Positions 1 to 5,586 of a stretch of DNA of 15,411 bases are shown one piece after another. Both the position numbers and the translations under genes were made by a program. The notes beneath the pieces were generated by a model. That model was not told where the DNA came from. It saw only the letters and a list, made by a program, of their open reading frames with translations, and made no database searches. This DNA is from JAPUDQ01 sp964532145 (lineage in GTDB: Bacteria > Patescibacteriota > Saccharimonadia > Saccharimonadales > Saccharimonadaceae). Location: positions 1 to 15,411 of the forward strand of contig CAZHGM010000019.1 of NCBI GenBank assembly GCA_964532145.1. Reading direction: 5' to 3'. How positions within the stretch are numbered: the stretch's first letter is position 1; every line of letters starts with the position of its first letter.

Positions 1-554
1 GTTCTGGCATGGCCGGTCCGATTTGGCGTAAATCAATCACAGCGTTTTTGGGCGATTCGCCAGCCGAAGAATTTGCCCGCCCAAACGGTATCGTTGAAAT
101 TGCAGTGTGCCGCAGCAACGGGCTGCGCGCTACTGGCAATGCGTCAAATACATACCAGGAAGTATTTTTAAGCGGCACGTTGCCGGATGGGACATGTAGC
201 GGCACAACGACTCCAGCCCAGCCATCCCAACCAACACAGCCAACCACTCCTGAACAACCGACCGCTCCTAAAGATTCAGATAATGACGGAGTAATTGACA
301 GCAAAGACCTTTGTCCGAATACACCGACAGACACAACAGTAACAAGCAATGGCTGCCCTGCGCCGGAGACACCGCCAGAACCAGCCACGCCGCCACCATC
401 GGCGACAGATAGCGACGGGGATGGCGTACCAGATACGGCAGATCGCTGTCCTGGTACTCCCAATCCATTGCCTGCAGGCACAACAGTCGACAGTACTGGC
501 TGTCCTGTAACCTCGCCTACCACCCGTATCATGTCTCCCTATGTTCGGGCCTAA
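1..554 (+). CDS. Class A penicillin-binding protein, C-terminal end with two TSP type-3 repeats (5' end outside window)
   Basis: The reading frame is open from base 3, so the gene begins upstream. The first ~60 residues (MAGPIWRKSITAFLG, then a PNGIVEIAVCRSNGLRA segment and SGTLP) match the end of the transpeptidase domain of bifunctional peptidoglycan glycosyltransferase/transpeptidases, where PxGIVxxxVC...G is typical. The enzyme would cross-link cell-wall glycan outside the membrane. A Pro/Thr-rich linker (about 200-270) follows, then two thrombospondin type-3 units: DSDNDGVIDSKDLCP from base 273 and DSDGDGVPDTADRCP from base 408. Their acidic DxDxDG loops are the known calcium-binding pattern, and each unit carries a Cys pair (C-P and G-C-P). 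Catalytic serine motifs lie outside the window. The stop overlaps the next gene's start by 14 nt. The PBP identity is fairly sure; calcium binding is inferred from the repeats. Confidence 0.82.
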   Translation, partial: SGMAGPIWRKSITAFLGDSPAEEFARPNGIVEIAVCRSNGLRATGNASNTYQEVFLSGTLPDGTCSGTTTPAQPSQPTQPTTPEQPTAPKDSDNDGVIDSKDLCPNTPTDTTVTSNGCPAPETPPEPATPPPSATDSDGDGVPDTADRCPGTPNPLPAGTTVDSTGCPVTSPTTRIMSPYVRA

Positions 555-1161
555 GCTGCTTGAACGCTATCCGATCATTTCCGACCAGGTTGATCGACAG
601 GAATTATCGGTAATCCTACGCGAACTCGAACAGCAGCTTCAGCAGGGCATTGTCGGTAATGTCGTTGAATTTGGCTGCTATGTCGGCACAACAAGTTTGT
701 TTATACGACGGCTGCTTGATTGCTACAATGCTGCGGCGGAGTTCCATGTATATGATTCGTTTAGTGGGTTGCCTGAAAAAACCTCGCACGACCTGTCACC
801 TGCAGGTGAGCAGTTCAAGGCTGGTGAACTAGCCGTAAGCAAGCAGGAGTTTATAAAGCAGTTCAAAAAAGCTGGGTTGAAGGTGCCGTACATCCACAAA
901 AATTGGTTTTATGAACTGGCGACTGCGGATGTACCCGATAGTATCAGCTTTGCGTTTTTGGACGGCGACTACTACGAATCAATTCGTGACAGCTTGCGGC
1001 TTATCACACCCAAGCTTAGTTCTGGTGCTGTCATTGTCATTGATGATTATGTCAGCAGCGCACTGCCAGGCGCTGCCCGCGCTGTTGATGAATGGTGCCG
1101 TTTACAGCCATGGCGTCTCCAAGCAGCCCACTCACTTGCCGTGCTGTCTGCTTGCAAGTAA
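541..1161 (+). CDS. TylF/MycF-like SAM-dependent O-methyltransferase
   Basis: A 206-residue class I methyltransferase resembling the macrocin O-methyltransferase (TylF) family, which methylates sugar hydroxyls. Visible motifs in order: SAM-binding motif I VVEFGCYVGTTS (residues 41-52), the acidic strand VYDSFSGLPEK (70-80; the family has FDSFEGLP), the metal/acid motif FAFLDGDYYESIRDSL (137-152) and VIVIDDY (164-170) followed by PGAARAVDEW. These match the family in order and spacing, and the length is a little short of TylF. The start lies inside the end of the PBP gene. A TATCAT hexamer at 527-532 could be its own -10. The substrate is unknown; a cell-surface sugar is plausible beside a PBP, but that is inference. 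Confidence 0.8.
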   Translation: MFGPKLLERYPIISDQVDRQELSVILRELEQQLQQGIVGNVVEFGCYVGTTSLFIRRLLDCYNAAAEFHVYDSFSGLPEKTSHDLSPAGEQFKAGELAVSKQEFIKQFKKAGLKVPYIHKNWFYELATADVPDSISFAFLDGDYYESIRDSLRLITPKLSSGAVIVIDDYVSSALPGAARAVDEWCRLQPWRLQAAHSLAVLSACK

Positions 1162-1210
1162 GTAGAGCTGTCTGTCCCAGTGCTGCCGGTAGATGAGAAG
1201 TGAGTATTCA

Positions 1211-1239
1211 TTGCTTGATGCTGCTTAGTGCTTTATACT
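1211..1239 (+). promoter_or_regulatory. Promoter, TTGCTT-N17-TATACT
   Basis: TTGCTT (1211-1216) and TATACT (1234-1239) are 17 bp apart. Predicted initiation is at about 1246, two bases before the ATG at 1248, so the transcript would be essentially leaderless. Confidence 0.55.
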
Positions 1240-1247
1240 TATAAAAT

Positions 1248-1639
1248 ATGGCGCGTCAACGCAAAAAAAAATTATCACAACCTGGTGGCTTTGGGCCTCA
1301 ATCATAGTTTTTACAACTTTTTCCCTGTATCCAACGTATTGCTATTTTGCAGATATGAATGCCTGCATGGATCATAATGATTGGGAAGCCAACTGCATGC
1401 CTATCGAAAAATTGCACTTAGGATCGCCATTCGGCGGTGTAGCATGGATTTCAGCTATAGGCAACGGAGCAACGCAACTTGGACCTGAAGTAGAAGTGAA
1501 ACCCATGATCAGTACTAATGACGAAGTACATTACTTCAATCCGTTTCATGCGCTGTGTGCTGCTTTGCTGAGCGGCGCGGTAATTTTCGGTGTAAGTAAA
1601 TGGCGCGGTGCACATCATCCCTACGCTCGTACTGAGTAA
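1248..1639 (+). CDS. Small two-pass membrane protein with apparent -1 frameshift at a poly-A run
   Basis: No family recognised. From ATG 1248 the frame reads MARQRKKK and then stops at 1305-1307. The frame that continues to the stop at 1637-1639 has no ATG until 1355, yet its sequence upstream of 1355 is clearly protein-like. Joined at the nine A's (1263-1271) by a -1 shift, the product is about 130 residues: a basic N-terminus, a TM helix (about 9-31, IITTWWLWASIIVF...), an outer segment with three Cys (C32, C40, C50) and an aromatic/Gly stretch, a second TM helix (about 98-115), and a short basic tail. This topology fits the positive-inside rule only if the two frames are joined. It is either a homopolymer error (10 or 7 A's would restore the frame), a slippage-expressed gene or a recent mutation. 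Starting at 1355 would lose the first helix. Confidence 0.6.
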
Positions 1640-1660
1640 GTAATGCAATTACAGGCAATT

Positions 1661-1669
1661 TGATATACT
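1661..1669 (+). promoter_or_regulatory. Extended -10 promoter of the DUF4342 gene
   Basis: TGATATACT is an extended -10 (TG-n-TATACT). The hexamer ends at 1669 and the ATG begins at 1676, exactly where transcription should start, so the mRNA is predicted to be leaderless. No convincing -35 is seen, as is usual with an extended -10. Confidence 0.6.
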
Positions 1670-1675
1670 GTCGGT

Positions 1676-1933
1676 ATGACGAAAACAACTCAGGAAGAAT
1701 TCAAAGTAAACGGCGAAGAATTGCTTGGACATGTCAAAAAAATCATAGATGAAGGCAATGTCCGTCGCATTATTATCAAGAACAAAGACGGTAAACAGCT
1801 GATGGAGCTGCCGCTTACCATTGGTGTCGTCAGCGCGATGATTGCTCCCGTGCTTGCCGCGGTCGGCGCATTAGCCGCCCTTGTGACTGAGTGCTCGATC
1901 ATCGTCGAGCGTGAAATAGACGAAACAAAATAA
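1676..1933 (+). CDS. DUF4342 domain protein
   Basis: An 85-residue protein matching the DUF4342 family across its length: EEFKVNGEELLGHVKKIIDEGNVRRIIIKN (about 7-36), then DGKQLMELPLTIGVVSA and a hydrophobic APVLAAVGALAALVTECSIIVERE stretch. In other bacteria this domain stands alone or follows a UBA-like helical domain; no function is established that I know of. The hydrophobic segment (about 50-70) could be a membrane helix or an amphipathic hairpin. It has its own leaderless promoter and is not obviously in an operon with its neighbours. Family assignment is confident; function is unknown. Confidence 0.82.
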   Translation: MTKTTQEEFKVNGEELLGHVKKIIDEGNVRRIIIKNKDGKQLMELPLTIGVVSAMIAPVLAAVGALAALVTECSIIVEREIDETK

Positions 1934-1969
1934 ATGCGTGTTTAAAGACGCTGGGATGATGTATGCTCG

Positions 1970-1998
1970 TTGACACATACGTATTACTTGTATAACAT
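1970..1998 (+). promoter_or_regulatory. Promoter of the regulator-exporter operon
   Basis: A perfect -35, TTGACA (1970-1975), is followed by TATAAC (1991-1996, spacer 15) or TAACAT (1993-1998, spacer 17). Initiation at about 2003-2005 leaves a leader of five bases or fewer before ATG 2008. The -10 lies inside the loop of the palindrome at 1976-2010. Confidence 0.65.
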
Positions 1999-2010
1999 GT
2001 AATACGTATG
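1976..2010 (+). promoter_or_regulatory. Palindromic operator overlapping promoter and start codon
   Basis: A perfect inverted repeat: CATACGTATTAC (1976-1987), 11 bases, then GTAATACGTATG (1999-2010). The right arm ends in the start codon of the AbrB-like gene, and the spacer holds the -10. AbrB/MazE-type proteins bind DNA as dimers and commonly repress their own promoters, so this is a good candidate for the autoregulatory operator. An RNA hairpin could not form in full, because transcription starts inside the repeat, which favours a DNA-level role. Confidence 0.7.
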
Positions 2011-2259
2011 GGATTTCACAAAAACAATATTGAACTTGCAGGTACTGTGACATTAGGCCCGAAAGGCCAAGTGGTTATACCTGCTGACGTACGTGAACGT
2101 ATGCAGATCGAACCGGGCGAAAAACTGGTCGCGCTCTACATGCCGGAAACCCGTGCGATCGGTTTTGTTACTGAAGAATCAATGCAGGTGATCATCAACC
2201 GTATGGGCAGCCATGTTGAGGCCCTGCGGGAAAAATTACAAAACAAGAAAGGGAACTGA
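2008..2259 (+). CDS. AbrB/SpoVT/MazE-family transcriptional regulator
   Basis: An 83-residue protein with the swapped-hairpin AbrB fold signature TVTLGPKGQVVIPADVRERMQIEPGEKLVALYM (about 13-46): the KGQVVIP strand and the L/M-x-I-x-PGEK loop are diagnostic. The C-terminal half (about 50-83) is a charged helix that may aid oligomerisation. Such proteins are dimeric DNA-binding regulators or antitoxins. No toxin gene adjoins; instead its TGA shares one base with the ATG of an MFS exporter, so it is probably the exporter's local regulator. The near-leaderless start sits inside a palindromic operator, suggesting autorepression. Whether a ligand modulates it is not visible. Confidence 0.85.
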   Translation: MGFHKNNIELAGTVTLGPKGQVVIPADVRERMQIEPGEKLVALYMPETRAIGFVTEESMQVIINRMGSHVEALREKLQNKKGN

Positions 2260-3941
2260 TGCTCCATCATATTACGATGCGTGAGAAAATTATTGTCATG
2301 CTCGCCGTCATGAGCGGCCTGCTGCTGGTAGCGCTTGACCAGACGATTATCGCGACGGCGCTTGGCGCAATTGTTAACGAATTCAATAGCTTTAGCAGCC
2401 TCGGCTTTGTCGTTACTGCGTATATGCTTACGAGTACTGTGACCGTGCCGCTTGCGGGCAAACTGTCTGATATGTATGGGCGTCGTCCTATTTTGCTTGC
2501 CGGTGTCGCACTGTTTACGCTTGCTTCGATGGCGAGCGGTATGTCACAAAACATCGAGCAGCTTATTGCGTTTCGTGCCTTGCAAGGAATCGGTGGCGGG
2601 CTTATCATGGCAAATGCATTTACGATCGTCGGCGACCTGTTCAGCCCTCGTGAGCGCGGCAAATGGCAGGGAATGATCGGCGCTGTATTCGGCATGAGCT
2701 CAGTTATTGGGCCTTTGCTTGGTGGCTGGCTGACTGACCATCAAAATATTTTCGGTTTGACAACTGATTGGCGCTGGACATTCTTTATCAACGTGCCAAT
2801 CGGGATTATCGCAGGCTACATTATAGCCCGGCACTGCCCGACATTTAAACACGAAAAAGAGCATCATCCGGACTACAAAGGCGCGGCGTTCATCACGATT
2901 GCGTTGTCGGCTTTGGTATTAGCGGTTGATAATACCCGCACGATTTTCCAAAGTGTTATCGACCAAGGCATCAGCCTCGGGTTTATTCAGGGTACATTGT
3001 GGGTAATTGCGATTTTGGCGGGCGCAGCATTTATTGCGACAGAACGACGAGCCAAAGAGCCGATTTTGCCGCTCAGTTTTTTCAGCCACCGTACGTATAC
3101 GCTCATGACAATCGCAACGCTGCTATTTGGTGCGGCCTTCCTGGGAGCGATTCTCTATCTGACGCAGTTCAACCAGCAAGTCTTTGGCGCGACAGCTTCG
3201 CAAGCAGGGCTTATGTTGCTGCCTATGGTTGGCGGCCTGATGGTGTCCTCAATTGCAACCGGGCAGTTGGTGTCACGGTTTGGTAAGTATAAAGCGTTTA
3301 TTGTCACAGGCTTTGCCGTTGCGGCACTGAGCATCTTGGCGTTGACGACGCTTGAGCCGAATTCACCGTACTGGCACGAAGCAATTATCATGGCCTGCGC
3401 CGGGTTAGGACTTGGTATGGCAATGCCGGTGCTTAACCTTGCTGTTCAGAACGAATTTGAGCAAAAGGACCTTGGGGCGGCAACGTCCAGCGTTCAGTTG
3501 TTTCGCGGGTTAGGCTCGACGATCGGTACGGCGGTGCTCAGCGGCGTACTGACGACAGGTATCGTCTCGAGTCTTGGTAACCCAAGCGACATGTCGTATG
3601 TCAAAACATTGCAGTCATCGCCACAAGCTTCGCACATGTTGTCAGGTGAAGTGACGGCTGATACATTGCTACAATTGAACACGCAGAAGCAAACGATCCG
3701 CGAAAGCGCCAGCACAGGTATTGCCGCAAGCTCGCTGCCTGACTCATTGAAACAGCAACAGCTTAAAGCCTTCACCAGCCAGCAGGATGATTTTGGCCGT
3801 CAAGTAATAAGCGCATTTGCCAACTCACTTCGCCATGTATTTATTATTTCATCAGTACTAATGGCGCTTGGCTTTGCCGTCGTCTGTTTCATCAAAGAAA
3901 AACCCCTGCGCGATGGTGTAAAAGCAACTCCAGCCGAATAA
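2259..3941 (+). CDS. MFS drug/solute exporter, DHA2 (EmrB/QacA) family, 14 TM
   Basis: A 560-residue inner-membrane proton-coupled exporter. DHA2 hallmarks: motif D1 LDQTIIATALGAI with acidic D27 in TM1, motif A GKLSDMYGRRP (67-77) in the loop after TM2, R106 in FRALQGIGGG (TM4, motif B), and the TM5 antiporter motif C GMSSVIGPLLGGWLTD (145-160). Length and hydrophobicity fit 14 helices. A polar loop of roughly 90 residues (about 435-525) precedes the last helix, as is common in this family. It is translated from an ATG overlapping the regulator's stop, with AAAGGG just upstream as a ribosome site; M7 is an alternative start. The substrate cannot be read from sequence; multidrug or small-molecule efflux is the usual role. 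Confidence 0.9.
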   Translation: MLHHITMREKIIVMLAVMSGLLLVALDQTIIATALGAIVNEFNSFSSLGFVVTAYMLTSTVTVPLAGKLSDMYGRRPILLAGVALFTLASMASGMSQNIEQLIAFRALQGIGGGLIMANAFTIVGDLFSPRERGKWQGMIGAVFGMSSVIGPLLGGWLTDHQNIFGLTTDWRWTFFINVPIGIIAGYIIARHCPTFKHEKEHHPDYKGAAFITIALSALVLAVDNTRTIFQSVIDQGISLGFIQGTLWVIAILAGAAFIATERRAKEPILPLSFFSHRTYTLMTIATLLFGAAFLGAILYLTQFNQQVFGATASQAGLMLLPMVGGLMVSSIATGQLVSRFGKYKAFIVTGFAVAALSILALTTLEPNSPYWHEAIIMACAGLGLGMAMPVLNLAVQNEFEQKDLGAATSSVQLFRGLGSTIGTAVLSGVLTTGIVSSLGNPSDMSYVKTLQSSPQASHMLSGEVTADTLLQLNTQKQTIRESASTGIAASSLPDSLKQQQLKAFTSQQDDFGRQVISAFANSLRHVFIISSVLMALGFAVVCFIKEKPLRDGVKATPAE

Positions 3942-3965
3942 TACTCTACAGATAGTGTATTTTTT
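3940..3965 (+). terminator. Rho-independent terminator after the MFS gene
   Basis: AATAC pairs with GTATT, followed after one T-T mismatch by a CT/AG extension and the loop ACAGAT. A T-run (3961-3965) follows. The hairpin is weak but well placed, starting in the stop codon. Confidence 0.5.
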
Positions 3966-3992
3966 ACGATATTCGGCGCTAGCAGTAGGGTA

Positions 3993-3998
3993 TATACT
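3993..3998 (+). promoter_or_regulatory. Probable -10 for the riboswitch transcript
   Basis: TATACT stands just before the structured leader and matches the -10 seen repeatedly in this window. No good -35 is visible, so the call rests on position and sequence alone. Predicted initiation is at about 4005. Confidence 0.4.
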
Positions 3999-4004
3999 AT
4001 AGGT

Positions 4005-4209
4005 ATTAACAATTAACCCAGCGTTACTAAGAACGGAATCACGTGTCAATCGTGAGCTGTGCCGCAACGGTATGTCGACGATAATTATGAGGGTAGTAGA
4101 GTCGACGAGCCCGATACGTTTTATGGGTAACTAGGCTGGATTCCCGAGCAGGAAATGAGGACTAAATATTGTTTTAGCTACCCTTTTCGCCGGACGGAAA
4201 GGGTATTTT
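4005..4209 (+). ncRNA. Cobalamin (B12) riboswitch with transcription attenuator
   Basis: The aptamer core matches the cobalamin riboswitch consensus in order: AAGAACGGAA (4029-4038), the hairpin TCACG-TGTCAAT-CGTGA (4039-4055), GCTGT then GCCGCAACGGTA (4056-4072; consensus GCTGxCCCGCAACTGTAA), a stem formed by GTCGAC at 4074-4079 and 4101-4106, and AGCCCGATAC (4108-4117; consensus AGTCAGGATAC). Downstream is an expression platform: GGGTAACTA (4125-4133) can pair at 8 of 9 positions with TAGCTACCC (4175-4183), which overlaps the 5' arm of the terminator at 4179. Corrinoid binding would be expected to choose between the two structures, probably switching the downstream gene off as in most members. 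The peripheral P1/P2 stems are not resolved by eye. Confidence 0.8.
4179..4209 (+). terminator. Rho-independent terminator of the riboswitch
   Basis: TACCCTTTTCG (4179-4189) pairs with CGGAAAGGGTA (4195-4205) over 11 bp with one G-T wobble and the loop CCGGA, followed by TTTT. It lies four bases before the GTG of the next gene, so read-through must be regulated for that gene to be expressed. Confidence 0.8.
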
Positions 4210-4212
4210 GAG

Positions 4213-5586
4213 GTGCAAGGAGCGGTAGAAACAGTTCGATTGAGAAATGCCCGGCGCGAGGCAGAATATGACTCGTGGGTGTACGAACGGCTGAAAACAG
4301 ACGAGATCACACAGGCTTCAGAACAGCTAAACGGCGCGATGAAGAACTCATTCGAATACTGCTTGGTCGGCGATGAGCTGTATTTTCAAGGCGAGTCTCT
4401 GACGCCGATATTTGATCGCGGGACGGACACTGCCTGGCGTCTCATGACGAGCTCGGCTGATTTCACAGTTGAATACGTCCGTCGCCTGATCGAACGCCGG
4501 CAGCTGACTGAGCAAATCAACCTGCGCAAAAACGTCGATTGGTCCGAGCCTGATGTGCTTGTTCACATCTCTCCGACGCCTGATGCTGTGTTGGATGGGA
4601 CGGTACGTATGAATGCCTATGATACCGAGCGCAAAAAAATCATGATACGGATTACCGAGCCGACGCGTGACGGCGTGAAAGTCACCTCTATATCATTGGA
4701 TGGCAACAACCGCATCGCCTTGCAGTCTGTAGGCGATAGCATAGGGATCACAATCCCTGATGATGCGACGAGCGAGGATATATTGGCGATGAGCGGTCTG
4801 GTGTCAAAAAGTACCTTCCGAGGACGAGAACCGAGTGATGTCTTACGAGACAGGTACGATAATGCCATGGCAGCGCAGTACGGGGGGCGATGGTACGCAG
4901 GCCGTCAGGACAGTGATGTCAGCCATACAATTGACCGCATCAACGCGCAGCCGCATATTGTCGACGAACATGTATCCATCATTGCCGAGCTCAAACGCCG
5001 ATACGGTACGGGATTTCGTGAATCACTGGAATACAAAAAAGCTAACCACAATTTCTTAGCGGCCATTCATTATGCGTCAAATGAGGGCAGTTTTCACGGG
5101 TCTCTCAGCGATGCAGGCGGCAGGGCAGACGCGGAGGGGGTCGAGTTTTCCAAACCAGACTGCCCGACTGATGTGATGGCCGAGGAAGCGCTTGCCGAGC
5201 AGGGAATCGGTAACAATAAGGAAATGAAATGTGTCGAGTGCCCATTTTGTCATCGCATCGTCGATGCCAAAATTGGAGGCGGTATCATCAGCTGTCCTCA
5301 GTGCTTCAAAGCAGTTGATAAAAAGGGCAAAGTTTTCGATATTCGTAAGAGGTCAGAACCGAATGAAAAAAATGAAAAAACAATTAACACGGCTACACCA
5401 AAACCGTTATCAAACAGTCTGGCAAGGCGTGCCTTTGGCGGCATGAACGTTATTATCAAATCCGAAATTGAGATCGGCGGAGGCAGTGATGTCGTCTATG
5501 ACGAAACCAATACTATAATCGCAAAAATCCGCGGAGACAAGATAGAATATGTCACAGAAAAAGAGCAAGCCGCACTTGCGGCTTAG
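4213..5586 (+). CDS. Unrecognised 457-aa zinc-ribbon protein under riboswitch control
   Basis: No family recognised. The first ~60 residues are charged and helical. A middle region (about 95-190) is rich in beta-forming segments such as VLVHISP, KIMIRITEP and KVTSISLDG. A further helical part follows, with IVDEHVSIIAELKRRYG (about 254-270). A zinc ribbon then appears, C343-P-F-C346 ... C361-P-Q-C364, with an extra C340. The tail holds a beta-rich segment, NVIIKSEIEIGGGSDVVYDE. There is no signal peptide or TM helix, so it should be cytosolic. GTG 4213 gives the longest frame but has no ribosome site before it; AAGGAG at 4217-4222 lies inside, and TTG 4240 or ATG 4339 are alternatives. Its 3' end overlaps the antiporter gene tail-to-tail by 4 nt. 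The only functional clue is the riboswitch, which suggests a link to B12 or B12-dependent metabolism. Confidence 0.75.
   Translation: MQGAVETVRLRNARREAEYDSWVYERLKTDEITQASEQLNGAMKNSFEYCLVGDELYFQGESLTPIFDRGTDTAWRLMTSSADFTVEYVRRLIERRQLTEQINLRKNVDWSEPDVLVHISPTPDAVLDGTVRMNAYDTERKKIMIRITEPTRDGVKVTSISLDGNNRIALQSVGDSIGITIPDDATSEDILAMSGLVSKSTFRGREPSDVLRDRYDNAMAAQYGGRWYAGRQDSDVSHTIDRINAQPHIVDEHVSIIAELKRRYGTGFRESLEYKKANHNFLAAIHYASNEGSFHGSLSDAGGRADAEGVEFSKPDCPTDVMAEEALAEQGIGNNKEMKCVECPFCHRIVDAKIGGGIISCPQCFKAVDKKGKVFDIRKRSEPNEKNEKTINTATPKPLSNSLARRAFGGMNVIIKSEIEIGGGSDVVYDETNTIIAKIRGDKIEYVTEKEQAALAA

Noticed and set aside
1934..1960. GCGT...ACGC hairpin as terminator after the DUF4342 gene
   Set aside because: Only four base pairs with no following T-run.
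4074..4106. Repeated GTCGAC hexamers as a possible operator or repeat
   Set aside because: GTCGAC is self-complementary and the two copies form the expected stem of the cobalamin aptamer.
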